Source of the DNA: Clostridium saccharoperbutylacetonicum N1-4(HMT)
GTDB taxonomy: Bacteria; Bacillota; Clostridia; Clostridiales; Clostridiaceae
Reading direction: 5' to 3'
Length of the DNA: 64,000 nucleotides
Assembly: GCF_000340885.1 (NCBI RefSeq)
Contig: NC_020291.1
Span: 214,501-278,500, forward strand
The notes under the pieces: model-generated
The model's database searches: none
Told to the model about the DNA's origin: nothing
What the model saw: only the letters and a program-made list of their open reading frames with translations
Translations under genes and position numbers: made by a program
Shown: piece after piece, positions 17,353 to 26,249 of the stretch
How the letters are laid out: each line of letters starts with the position of its first letter
Position numbering within the stretch: the first letter of the stretch is position 1

Positions 17353-20300
17353 ATGTATTACCGAAATAGTGTATTATTTTTTGTAAAAGATGTTGTAAGG
17401 GAAATTCCTTGTGATAAAAAAGTATATATAAAAGAGGACTTTACAATCGGAACTAATAGTAACTACATAGGAACAATCCTTTGTGATACTGAAAATGATA
17501 AAGTTATTTTAGATATTAATAATAGAAAAATGGAATTGGAACCTTTCGAAAAACAAGAAATTATTGAAATAGAAGATGTTTCAATCATGTATTTCATAAA
17601 TGATAGAATTAAGGTTTCTACCAAAGGAAAAGACTTTATTAAGATAGGTGATTCAAAAGAAAATCAAATATCTTTGATTGAAGCTAAAGATATTAGATTA
17701 AGACTAGAGGGTAATAAATTATGCAGAGTTAATGGCAATAATACTGAAATATATGTAAATGGACGCATGAAAAAAGATAATCTAATTTCATTAAATGAAG
17801 CTGATTTAATATTAATAGACAAAATAAAAATTACATATTACAAAAATACCTTGTTAATTGAAGGAAATGAAAGATACTATGAAGCAAAACTTAAAAGAAT
17901 ACAAGTAAGTGAAATTAAATTTGATGGGTTTCCAGAATATAAAAGATCACCTAGAATAATTAAAATTCCACCTACAGAAGAGGTTGAATTAAAGAAGCCA
18001 CCAAGCAAGGTTGAAAAGAAAAAAGGTCAGCTTGCAAGAATGATAGTTCCACCATTAGTAATGATGATTGTCACAATAGCGATAAGTATTTTAACTCCAA
18101 GAGGACTATATGTTATCATGAGTATCGCGGGTACATCTATGACTACTGTATTTTCATTAACCACTTATTTTAGTGATAAAAAGGAAATGAAAATGAAAAA
18201 CAAACGTAGAGTAGAAGTATATAATGAGTATTTGCTTAACATTAGAAAAAAGTTAGATATATTAAGAAAAGAACAAATAGAATCATTGAGGTATCATAAT
18301 CCATCATTAAAAGAAATAGATAAAATGACAGAATTCTATAGCAGCAGAATATATGAGAAAACATATATTGACGATGATTTTTTAAGTGTATCAATAGGAA
18401 AAGCAAGTATAGAAACAAGTTATAAAATAAAATTTTCTAATGATATTATTGAGTTGGAAAAAGATCCACTAGTTGAAAGTGCTGAAGAAGTATATAAAGA
18501 ATTTAATAAAATTGATAATATGCCACTATCAATAGATTTGAAAAAAGCACATTTAGGTATAGTTGGTCAAAAAAAATACATTCATGAACAATTAAATCTT
18601 TTATTTGCACAATTAACATTATTTCAAAGTTATCATGACCTTGAAATAATATTAGTGAGCAGTATGAAAGATAGGGAAGCATTTGAATGGTTAAACTGGT
18701 ATCCACATTTCAATATAAGCTCAATAAATGTAAGAGGAATTATAGATACTGAAGGGTTGAGGGATCAAGTATTTAGTAATATTTCTCAAATATTAAAAGA
18801 TCGAGATATAACAAGTGAAGAAAAGAAGGATAAAGTGAAATTCTTACCACATTATTTATTTGTTATAGATGAACCAAGCTTAGTACTAAATCATTCAATA
18901 ATGGAATATTTGCAAAAGTATGATTCAAATTTAGGAATTTCTATAATATACACAAGTCAATTAGAAGCAAATTTACCAGAAAACATTAAGACTATTTTTA
19001 GAATAGACAATTATGAGCAAGGAACACTTGTAATCAATGAAGGTACTTTGGTTAATAAAAAAATTGAACTAAATCATGTAGATGTGGAATTAAGTAATAT
19101 ATCAAGAAGATTAGCTTGTTTGCAGCATGTTAAAGGGATGACTAATCAAATTCCTAATAGTATTACTTTTTTTGAAATGTATAAAGTTAAAAAGCCTGAA
19201 GATTTCAATGTAGAAAAAAGATGGATGAATAATCAAGCTTATAAGACTTTAGCAGTTCCATTAGGGGTAAGAGGACAACAGGATTATGTGTATTTAAATC
19301 TTCATGAAAAAGCACATGGGCCACATGGACTTGTTGCAGGTACTACAGGGTCAGGTAAGAGTGAAATAGTACAATCATACATATTATCATTAGCAGTTAA
19401 CTATCATCCATATGAAGTTGGATTTTTGTTAATAGATTACAAGGGTGGAGGAATGGCTGGTTTATTTAAAAAACTTCCACACTTATTAGGAACTATTACA
19501 AATTTAGATGGATCTGAAAGCATGAGAGCAATGGCCTCAATAAAAAGTGAGCTATCAAGAAGACAACAAATATTCAGTGAATATGGAGTAAACCATATTA
19601 ATCAATATAATAAGTTATTTAAAAATGGTGAAGCAAAAGAACCAATTCCGCATTTATTTTTAATTTCAGATGAGTTTGCAGAATTAAAGAAAGAACAACC
19701 TGATTTCATGAGTGAATTGGTAAGTGCTGCGCGTATAGGAAGAAGTTTAGGAATACATTTAATATTAGCAACACAAAAGCCATCAGGTGTTGTTGATGAT
19801 CAAATTTGGAGTAACTCTAAATTTAAATTGGCTTTAAAAGTACAAAATGAAAGTGATAGTAATGAGGTTCTTAAAACTCCCGATGCAGCCAAAATCACTC
19901 AAGCAGGAAGAGCTTATTTGCAAGTAGGAAATAATGAAGTATATGAGTTATTTCAATCAGCTTGGAGTGGAGCTGTTTATGATAATGAAGAAGATGATGA
20001 GTCTATAGATGATAGAGTTTATATAATTAATGATATTGGTCAGGGAGAACTTTTGAATAATGATTTGAGTACTGGAACAGAAGACTTGAAGCTTAAGGAA
20101 ACGGAATTAGATGTAACTGTTGGTTATATGGAAAAAGCATTTGAAAAATTAGAATTGAACGAAGTGAAAAAACCTTGGTTGCCACCGTTGGAAATCAAGA
20201 TAACATCACCTCATATTGATATGGATAATATAGTGGATGTAATATCCTTTGAAGAGTTAGATTTAAATGTTTCACTAGGGCTTGTAGATAAACCAGAATT

Positions 20301-21783
20301 TCAAACTCAGGACGAATACGAGATAAACTTTAATAAAGATGGTAATTTTATGATTTTTTCATCAGCAGGATTTGGAAAAACAACTACATTAACTACGATT
20401 ATATTATCACTGGCTGTTAAAAATTCGCCCCAAAATGTACAATTCTTTATACTTGACTTTGGTAATTCAGGTTTAATACCAATGAAAGAATTACCACATA
20501 CAAGGGATTATATAAAGTTTGATGACAATGTGAAGTTTGGAAAGTTTTGCAATATAGTAGATGAAGAAGTTAAGAAAAGAAAAAGATTATTAGGAGAAGC
20601 TAGTGCAGCTAATTTCAGTATATATAATGAAGTGAGTGACAGTAAATTACCAGCTTTATTTATAGTAATAGATAATTATGATGCTATAAAAGAATTTGGA
20701 TTAGAAGCAGAAGATTTTATTTTGAAGTTAACTAGAGATGGTGCTGGGATAGGAATATTCACAATAATAACAGCATCTCGACAAAATGCAGTTAAGTTTG
20801 CGGTTCTAAACAATTTTAAAAATAAAATAGCTCACTATATGTTTGATGAATCAGAAATAAATTCAATTATAGGAAGAGGTAATTATAAAGTAACGGATAT
20901 TCCAGGTAGGGCTATGGTTAAGCTAGAAAGTCCTAATATAATGCAGGTTTATTCAGCTGTTGAATTTAAAAATGAAATACAGTATTCAAATAATATATTA
21001 GATATTGTAAAGAAACTTAAAACTTCATATACAGGAGAAGAAGTACAAGGTATTAGAATGCTTCCAGAAGTACTTACTGCTAAGATTCTAAGAAAATTTG
21101 CAGATGAGACTAACTTTGAGAAGAAAATACCAGTTGGATTAGATGCTGAAGAGGTAAGAACTCAGTTTGTTGAATTAAATGGAATGATTCAGTTAATTAT
21201 AGGAGCACCACAGACTGGTAAAACAAATCTTTTAAAAGTTTTACTTACATTGAAACAAGGTGTAGATACATATTTAATTGATTCAAAAAATGGGGAACTG
21301 TATTCCTATAGAAATGAAGTTGATAGATATATCACAACGGTTGATGAAGGAAAAGAATTCTTAGAAGAAATTCAAGAAATAACTATGAAAAGAAGAGAAG
21401 AATTTGAAAAACAAAGAATTAGTGAGCCTAGCATTATACCAAAAATGTACTATGCATCATTGAAGCCAATCTTGGTATTAATCGATGATTGCGATAATTT
21501 TATTTATAATGTAACTTCAATTAAAGATATAAATGTAAATAAGATTATAGAGGATGCAATCAATGTAGGAATCACATTTGTTGCTACTGCTCAATCAAAT
21601 GGTCTCAAGGGATATGATGATTTAACAAAAATGTTTAAAGGTGCTATAAATGCAATTATTTTAGGGAATCCAAATGAGCAAAATATCATAAATGCTTATA
21701 TTAGGAATCCAGAAAATGCTATAGATTTAGGTTATATTAATAACAAAGGAAGAAATAAATTGATAAAAATACCAAAGATATAA
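17353..21783 (+). CDS. essC: EssC/YukB FtsK-SpoIIIE ATPase, motor of the T7SS
   Basis: This 1476-residue ATPase has two N-terminal FHA-like domains (to about residue 180), then two membrane helices at about 226-275 (MIVPPLVMMIVTIAISIL and beyond), then three FtsK/SpoIIIE-type ATPase domains. Walker A loops are GTTGSGKSE (Gly663-Glu671, Lys669), AGFGKTT (Lys1009) and GAPQTGKTN (Lys1290). Walker B-like acidic segments are LFLISDEFAE, LFIVIDNYD and LVLIDDCDN. EssC is the energising and substrate-recognising component of type VIIb secretion. All three P-loops keep the essential Lys, though the second and third depart from consensus. The ribosome site GGAGGA overlaps the end of essB. The C-terminus is family-variable and fits variant-specific cargo. 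Confidence 0.96.
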   Translation: MYYRNSVLFFVKDVVREIPCDKKVYIKEDFTIGTNSNYIGTILCDTENDKVILDINNRKMELEPFEKQEIIEIEDVSIMYFINDRIKVSTKGKDFIKIGDSKENQISLIEAKDIRLRLEGNKLCRVNGNNTEIYVNGRMKKDNLISLNEADLILIDKIKITYYKNTLLIEGNERYYEAKLKRIQVSEIKFDGFPEYKRSPRIIKIPPTEEVELKKPPSKVEKKKGQLARMIVPPLVMMIVTIAISILTPRGLYVIMSIAGTSMTTVFSLTTYFSDKKEMKMKNKRRVEVYNEYLLNIRKKLDILRKEQIESLRYHNPSLKEIDKMTEFYSSRIYEKTYIDDDFLSVSIGKASIETSYKIKFSNDIIELEKDPLVESAEEVYKEFNKIDNMPLSIDLKKAHLGIVGQKKYIHEQLNLLFAQLTLFQSYHDLEIILVSSMKDREAFEWLNWYPHFNISSINVRGIIDTEGLRDQVFSNISQILKDRDITSEEKKDKVKFLPHYLFVIDEPSLVLNHSIMEYLQKYDSNLGISIIYTSQLEANLPENIKTIFRIDNYEQGTLVINEGTLVNKKIELNHVDVELSNISRRLACLQHVKGMTNQIPNSITFFEMYKVKKPEDFNVEKRWMNNQAYKTLAVPLGVRGQQDYVYLNLHEKAHGPHGLVAGTTGSGKSEIVQSYILSLAVNYHPYEVGFLLIDYKGGGMAGLFKKLPHLLGTITNLDGSESMRAMASIKSELSRRQQIFSEYGVNHINQYNKLFKNGEAKEPIPHLFLISDEFAELKKEQPDFMSELVSAARIGRSLGIHLILATQKPSGVVDDQIWSNSKFKLALKVQNESDSNEVLKTPDAAKITQAGRAYLQVGNNEVYELFQSAWSGAVYDNEEDDESIDDRVYIINDIGQGELLNNDLSTGTEDLKLKETELDVTVGYMEKAFEKLELNEVKKPWLPPLEIKITSPHIDMDNIVDVISFEELDLNVSLGLVDKPEFQTQDEYEINFNKDGNFMIFSSAGFGKTTTLTTIILSLAVKNSPQNVQFFILDFGNSGLIPMKELPHTRDYIKFDDNVKFGKFCNIVDEEVKKRKRLLGEASAANFSIYNEVSDSKLPALFIVIDNYDAIKEFGLEAEDFILKLTRDGAGIGIFTIITASRQNAVKFAVLNNFKNKIAHYMFDESEINSIIGRGNYKVTDIPGRAMVKLESPNIMQVYSAVEFKNEIQYSNNILDIVKKLKTSYTGEEVQGIRMLPEVLTAKILRKFADETNFEKKIPVGLDAEEVRTQFVELNGMIQLIIGAPQTGKTNLLKVLLTLKQGVDTYLIDSKNGELYSYRNEVDRYITTVDEGKEFLEEIQEITMKRREEFEKQRISEPSIIPKMYYASLKPILVLIDDCDNFIYNVTSIKDINVNKIIEDAINVGITFVATAQSNGLKGYDDLTKMFKGAINAIILGNPNEQNIINAYIRNPENAIDLGYINNKGRNKLIKIPKI

Positions 21784-21818
21784 ATTAAGGGATTAAAAAT
21801 TAGTAAGGGGGAAAAAAG

Positions 21819-24194
21819 TTGAAGGGCAAATTAAAACCTGTTCTTTTGATTGCAGGTGTTATAATTTTGACTTCAGTTAGTTCGTTCCTTCTTGGAAAGC
21901 AGGTTGAGGAGAAAAAGACATTACTTGGTAAGCAAGTTCAAAATGAAGAATCTACTCAAATTGCAGTTGTCAACCAAGATATGGGAACAAACTACAAGGA
22001 CAAAAGTGTAAATTATGCTTCGGATTTAATAAAATCCTTAGATAATGATTTTGTATTGACTAATAGAGATGCAGGGAAAAGTGGTTTAGAAGATGGGAAA
22101 TATGGAGCAATGGTAATAATTCCAGGTAATTTTTCTCAGAATATAACAACTATAAATGAAGTTACACCGTCTAAAGTAGAAGTTTATTATGAAACTAATG
22201 ATAAATTAAGTGAAGAAAATAAACTTAAAGTGACAGCTAAGGTATCAAGTTTTGAAAAGAAATTAAATAGTAAGCTTAGTTACATGTATTTATCATCTGT
22301 ATTCAATGAATTGCATCAAGGGCAAGATTATGTATCAGATATATTAAAAAATGATAATACTGATTTAGATGCAATTAATTCAATAAACGATGCAGATATA
22401 CTTGAAACTATAAATTTAACACAATTAGAAAGTCAAAACATTGATATAAAGGATTTAGATTTAAATAAGAATTTTGAAGAAAATAAAAAAATTATCAATG
22501 AAATTGATGAAAAATATAGAGATAGACTTTTAGAGCAAGAACAACAATTTAATGGAGTGAAAAATGAACTGTTAAAGGTCACAGGAAATAGTTCTGTTGG
22601 AATTAAGTCTTTTAGAAGTAAAATTCAAAATATGACTCCAGAGGAATTAAGACGAGCATTATCAAAACGACATAATTATAACTATGGTGTATTGTCGAGA
22701 AATAATGATGTAAATGTTAGTGAAGTTAACGAATTTATAGAAGATTTTACTAAGAAAGATGGATATATAGATGACTTAGTTAACAAATATAATCAAAATG
22801 TTTTAGCCCAAGTTGATGAAAAAGGGAAAAACGCAATTGGGAAAGCTAATGAAAATCTAGATAAAGTAAAAGAAACAACAGATTTTAGTAAGGATACGTT
22901 AGAAAACAGCACTATAAAACAATTAAAAAGTTTAAGAAGTAATATTGTACTTGGAAATGATCCTAAACTACAATCACTAAATGAAGAATATTTATTATAT
23001 GGAGAAATGGTTAAGGAGCTTAGAAAGAGTAATCCAGGAGAATTTGATAGAGTTTACAATAATGTTGTTGCTGAAAATAAGATTAATTATTCTAATATAT
23101 TAAAAGATCCTGCTGCAGAAAGATCTCCAGGTAATACATTTGCAAACTGGAATGATTTGAAGACATATATTACTAATATTCCAGTTGAGCAGAAAGATTC
23201 ATTTGTATTAGACAGAAGCAGTAAATATAAGAATTCTAATGTAAATGCTCTTAGTTTGAATGGAAATGTAAAGACAATAGATGATGTAATTGGACAAGTA
23301 AATAGTGTTAATGATAAATTAAAGGAATGCTCAACCTCAACAAATAATCTTCAAAAGGATTCTGACTATAAATACATCAGTAATCTATTTACAGAGGATA
23401 CTAAAAAAACATTAGATGAAAAATTAAAATTAAATGAGTCTCTTGTTGATGAAATAAAGGATGACTTAACAGGAAAAAATAAAAAATCATTAATTTCAAC
23501 AATGCAAGCTAATAACACTAAAAATGTGGAAAGTGTAAAAGATAAAGTTGAAGCTGTGGTTGAAAAGACAGTAGCAGATGATGGTCCTATTGATGTTAAT
23601 CAAGTATTAAAAATATTTGATGAAAATTATGTGAGCAGATTTGATGACTTAATTAAGAAAGTCGAAAATTTGACTAAAACTCCAAAAAGATTAAGTAAAG
23701 ATAAAGAAATTTCAGAGCTTTGGGATAAATATAATAAAGCTAATGAAGATTTAAATAAAGCGGTAACTAAACAGCTTGATGATTATGGGAAAGCTGTAGA
23801 AACTTCACATGATGAAGCTGAAAAGCATGTAACTACAATGCAAGAAGACTTAAACAAAGGAATTCAGGCATCACAAAGTAAGCTTTCAGGTGCACTTCAA
23901 GATGCTAAAGAAACAAAGGAAAGCACTGCTAATTCTAATAAAGAAAAGTTAAATTCACTAGCACATGTATTATCAAATTCAAGAGTTGGTACAGTAGAAA
24001 ATACAGATATGTATAATTTTATGATTAATCCTGTATCTACAATAAAAACTGAAAATTTATTGGGAAAAGTATCTGAACCAGCAAAAACAAGTAATTATGA
24101 TAAAGATATTGAGATATTTATATTCGTAATACTTAGTATTTCAACAATATTAATTGGATTGTCAGTACGTAAAAGAAAGAAAAATATATTATAA
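21819..24194 (+). CDS. esaA: EsaA/YueB-like T7SS membrane protein, shortened
   Basis: This 791-residue protein has one N-terminal membrane helix (about residues 6-25), a long extracytoplasmic region predicted to be coiled and rich in Lys, Asn and Asp, and a single C-terminal helix (about residues 766-785). It begins with a YhgE/Pip-like pattern: IAVVNQDMGTNYK, followed by YGAMVIIPGNFSQNI. YueB of Bacillus and EsaA of Staphylococcus are roughly 1000 residues long and have five further helices at the C-terminus; these are absent here, and the gene closes with RKRKKNIL. The start is TTG 21819 after AAGGGGGAAAA. EsaA forms the surface-exposed part of the T7SS, and YueB is a phage receptor. Confidence 0.85.
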   Translation: MKGKLKPVLLIAGVIILTSVSSFLLGKQVEEKKTLLGKQVQNEESTQIAVVNQDMGTNYKDKSVNYASDLIKSLDNDFVLTNRDAGKSGLEDGKYGAMVIIPGNFSQNITTINEVTPSKVEVYYETNDKLSEENKLKVTAKVSSFEKKLNSKLSYMYLSSVFNELHQGQDYVSDILKNDNTDLDAINSINDADILETINLTQLESQNIDIKDLDLNKNFEENKKIINEIDEKYRDRLLEQEQQFNGVKNELLKVTGNSSVGIKSFRSKIQNMTPEELRRALSKRHNYNYGVLSRNNDVNVSEVNEFIEDFTKKDGYIDDLVNKYNQNVLAQVDEKGKNAIGKANENLDKVKETTDFSKDTLENSTIKQLKSLRSNIVLGNDPKLQSLNEEYLLYGEMVKELRKSNPGEFDRVYNNVVAENKINYSNILKDPAAERSPGNTFANWNDLKTYITNIPVEQKDSFVLDRSSKYKNSNVNALSLNGNVKTIDDVIGQVNSVNDKLKECSTSTNNLQKDSDYKYISNLFTEDTKKTLDEKLKLNESLVDEIKDDLTGKNKKSLISTMQANNTKNVESVKDKVEAVVEKTVADDGPIDVNQVLKIFDENYVSRFDDLIKKVENLTKTPKRLSKDKEISELWDKYNKANEDLNKAVTKQLDDYGKAVETSHDEAEKHVTTMQEDLNKGIQASQSKLSGALQDAKETKESTANSNKEKLNSLAHVLSNSRVGTVENTDMYNFMINPVSTIKTENLLGKVSEPAKTSNYDKDIEIFIFVILSISTILIGLSVRKRKKNIL

Positions 24195-24251
24195 AAATAA
24201 ATTTAATATGAGTGAAGGATCCAGTAAGGATTTCCGAAATAATTGAAATAG

Positions 24252-24295
24252 TCCCTATATAGTTTTTGAAAAATTATTATATAGGGATTTTATTT
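24252..24295 (+). terminator. Terminator between T7SS machinery and cargo genes
   Basis: TCCCTATATA (24252-24261) pairs with TATATAGGGA (24278-24287) and is followed by TTTTATTT. It lies 57 bases after the esaA stop and separates the export machine from the effector module. Confidence 0.8.
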
Positions 24296-24344
24296 AAAAT
24301 TATAACCTTTGAAATTAACTAAATGAATACAGGTGAGGGATAAG

Positions 24345-24764
24345 ATGAGTCATAAATCAATAATGAGGCAAATTAGGAAATATGAAAAATTAAAAAGTGA
24401 AACTGAAGAAGAATTAAAAATATATGAGAAAAGATTAGAAAATTTACTTGCTTTCAAAGCAAGATTTATCTCAGGAAAAGAAGAGTTTGATTATAATATA
24501 AATCATAGAAGAGTAAGAGCAGAGAACGTAGGCTCTATGTCAAAGCATATAAAATCAGGACAAGCATATTGTAAAGGCATGCTTGAGGATTTAACAGGAG
24601 AAAAATATCAAATGGCTGTCAAAAATATTAATTCTATATCAGAGAGTATAGAGATAGTAATAAAATGTCTTGAAGAAAAAATTGAAGATTTGAAAGCACA
24701 AATAGCTGAATATGATAGAATAATAGAAGATTTATATGATGAACTAGATAGAGATGATGATTAG
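24345..24764 (+). CDS. Coiled-coil T7SS-associated protein (YwqH/DUF5082-like)
   Basis: This 139-residue protein is almost wholly helical. A long N-terminal coiled coil (MRQIRKYEKLKSETEEELKI, ending around LENLLAFK) is followed by a second one at the C-terminus (IVIKCLEEKIEDLKAQIAEYD). This is the pattern of the small DUF5082/YwqH proteins that precede LXG toxin genes in Bacillus and Staphylococcus and act as targeting helpers. ATG 24345 is chosen because GGTGAGGG lies just upstream; a GTG at 24333 overlaps that site. It ends 11 bases before the next small gene. Family assignment is by shape and position, not by a strong motif. Confidence 0.6.
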   Translation: MSHKSIMRQIRKYEKLKSETEEELKIYEKRLENLLAFKARFISGKEEFDYNINHRRVRAENVGSMSKHIKSGQAYCKGMLEDLTGEKYQMAVKNINSISESIEIVIKCLEEKIEDLKAQIAEYDRIIEDLYDELDRDDD

Positions 24765-24775
24765 GGGGTAAGGAG

Positions 24776-25075
24776 ATGGCAGCAGGACAAAATTCGGGGA
24801 ATTTGATAGTAATGGATGCAGATTTCTTATGTGCAGCAGAGACGATAAATAAATGTGGAGATAAGTTTAAAGGAGTAATAGATCAATATAAGCAAATAAT
24901 GTTCTATATATCAGCTCATGGGTTTGTAGATGGATTAATAACTAGTAATATACTAGAAATAGAAGAAGAAGTAGATAAATATACTCTTATTGTTGACGGA
25001 ATCGTTAATCAGTCAAAAATGATACTTGAAAGTTTTGCTAAGGAAATTGATTCTAATGATAATTTTAAATATTAA
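24776..25075 (+). CDS. Small helical T7SS-associated protein
   Basis: This 99-residue, Cys-containing (LCAAETINKCGDKF) helical protein has no signal peptide and no WXG motif. Size, helical content and position in a run of three such genes directly upstream of a T7SS lipase suggest a WXG100-like partner that pairs with the toxin's helical domain. GGGGTAAGGAG precedes ATG 24776. It follows the coiled-coil gene after 11 bases and precedes the next after 22. I recognise no specific family; an equivalent to the helper proteins of the S. aureus TslA system is inferred from context only. Confidence 0.55.
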   Translation: MAAGQNSGNLIVMDADFLCAAETINKCGDKFKGVIDQYKQIMFYISAHGFVDGLITSNILEIEEEVDKYTLIVDGIVNQSKMILESFAKEIDSNDNFKY

Positions 25076-25097
25076 TACAAATACAGGGAGGAAGATT

Positions 25098-25409
25098 ATG
25101 GAAATAAAGGTGGATTTATTAAATTTGGATAATGCAAAGAGTGCATTGTCTCAATTAAAAAGCGAAATGGATACAAATTTTCCTGATAAATTAATACATA
25201 TAAGTGTTGGGCAAGCATGTGACCAAGTTAATAACATGTATAATTCATTAAATAAAACAGAATTGGCTTTATTAAAATTAATTGAGACTACGCAAACATG
25301 TGTAAATAATGGAAGAATAGTTGTAACTAGAACAGATACAGAATTAGGTAATATATATGAAAAGACATATTCAGGATATATTAGTAGTGGTATGCCATCT
25401 ATAAAATAG
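25098..25409 (+). CDS. Small helical T7SS-associated protein (WXG100-like, motif-less)
   Basis: This 103-residue protein reads MEIKVDLLNLDNAKSALSQL and continues with two helices joined near residue 40 and a short Thr/Gly-rich C-terminus. It resembles the class of TIGR04197-like or LXG-associated helper proteins (about 100 residues, beginning with a strand and 'D' rich helix cap), but I cannot assign it firmly. ATG 25098 is set by AGGGAGGAAG just upstream; the longer reading from 25026 overlaps the preceding gene and lacks a ribosome site. Together with the two genes before it, it forms a three-gene helper set leading into the lipoprotein and lipase genes. Confidence 0.55.
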   Translation: MEIKVDLLNLDNAKSALSQLKSEMDTNFPDKLIHISVGQACDQVNNMYNSLNKTELALLKLIETTQTCVNNGRIVVTRTDTELGNIYEKTYSGYISSGMPSIK

Positions 25410-25470
25410 GAAATAATTATAGTTTTGATTTAGGAATAAGTGCATATTATAAAATGAAATGAGGGATTTG

Positions 25471-26232
25471 ATGAATAAATTTTTAAGAAGAGTAAGTGCG
25501 GTAAGTATATCAATATTACTAGTTGGAATGTGTGGAGGTTGTATGAATAAAGTTAATGATAAAAATCAAAAGGATTCGAGTAAAGTAGAAGAACAAAAGG
25601 AAAATGAAGAAAGACCAAAAGGACCAGAAGCAGTAAAGGATAGAATAATAAGCTTCTTAAATGAAAAGTATGGAAAAGAGTTTATTCCCATAAGCTTAAC
25701 CAATAACGATTGGCAGAATATTACTGATGAGTTATGGGTGTATCCAAAAGGCGGAGATAAAAAGAAAGATGCTTTTGGAGCCTCTGGACAAGTTCAAAAT
25801 GGTAAATATACTATATATGATGATTATGTAAGTGTGTTAGTAAGAGATGAATATGAAGACAGAATTCAAAAAATTGCAAAAGAATTTTTCCCACAATGCA
25901 AGTTAGATATATCATTTGAGTTTAGCCTTCCAAACAAATTTGGAATTAATACTAAATTACAGGATATAATTGATGCTGGTTCCGAAGTCAAATATGATCC
26001 AACAGTTAGAATAATGGTTGCTCCAACATTAGGAAGTGTTGAAGAATTTGATAAAAAAGTAGATTTATTTGATCAAAAAATGGCAGATAATAAATTACAA
26101 GGAAGTCCAATAATTTTTTATTTAAAAGAGAATAATCTTGATTTGAAGTTTGAAGATATGAATATTCGGACATATCAAAAAAGAAGAGCCATTTATATAG
26201 ATGAATATTTTAATATTAAAAATTTAAGTTAA
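25471..26232 (+). CDS. Lipoprotein, candidate immunity protein (copy 1)
   Basis: This 253-residue exported lipoprotein has a basic N-terminus (FLRR), a hydrophobic core and Cys24 in GGC as the likely lipidation site; a nearby Cys21 also exists, but Cys24 is the one shared with the paralog at 28133. Conserved blocks between the two copies are KDRIISFLN, GKEF, DELWVYPKGGD, MVAPTLGSVEEFDKKVDLF and TYQKRRA. They are about two-thirds identical by eye. Being a membrane-tethered outer-surface protein next to a predicted secreted lipase, it would suit self-protection, as proposed for the TilA lipoproteins of S. aureus. ATG 25471 is preferred over 25459 because GAGGGA lies between them. No named family is recognised. 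Confidence 0.65.
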   Translation: MNKFLRRVSAVSISILLVGMCGGCMNKVNDKNQKDSSKVEEQKENEERPKGPEAVKDRIISFLNEKYGKEFIPISLTNNDWQNITDELWVYPKGGDKKKDAFGASGQVQNGKYTIYDDYVSVLVRDEYEDRIQKIAKEFFPQCKLDISFEFSLPNKFGINTKLQDIIDAGSEVKYDPTVRIMVAPTLGSVEEFDKKVDLFDQKMADNKLQGSPIIFYLKENNLDLKFEDMNIRTYQKRRAIYIDEYFNIKNLS

Positions 26233-26249
26233 TATAAGAGAGGTAAAAT

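Noticed and set aside
25471..26232. The lipoprotein as a solute-binding protein of an importer
   Set aside because: It is too short for the usual type-II fold, has no permease beside it, and has a paralog on the other side of the lipase gene.
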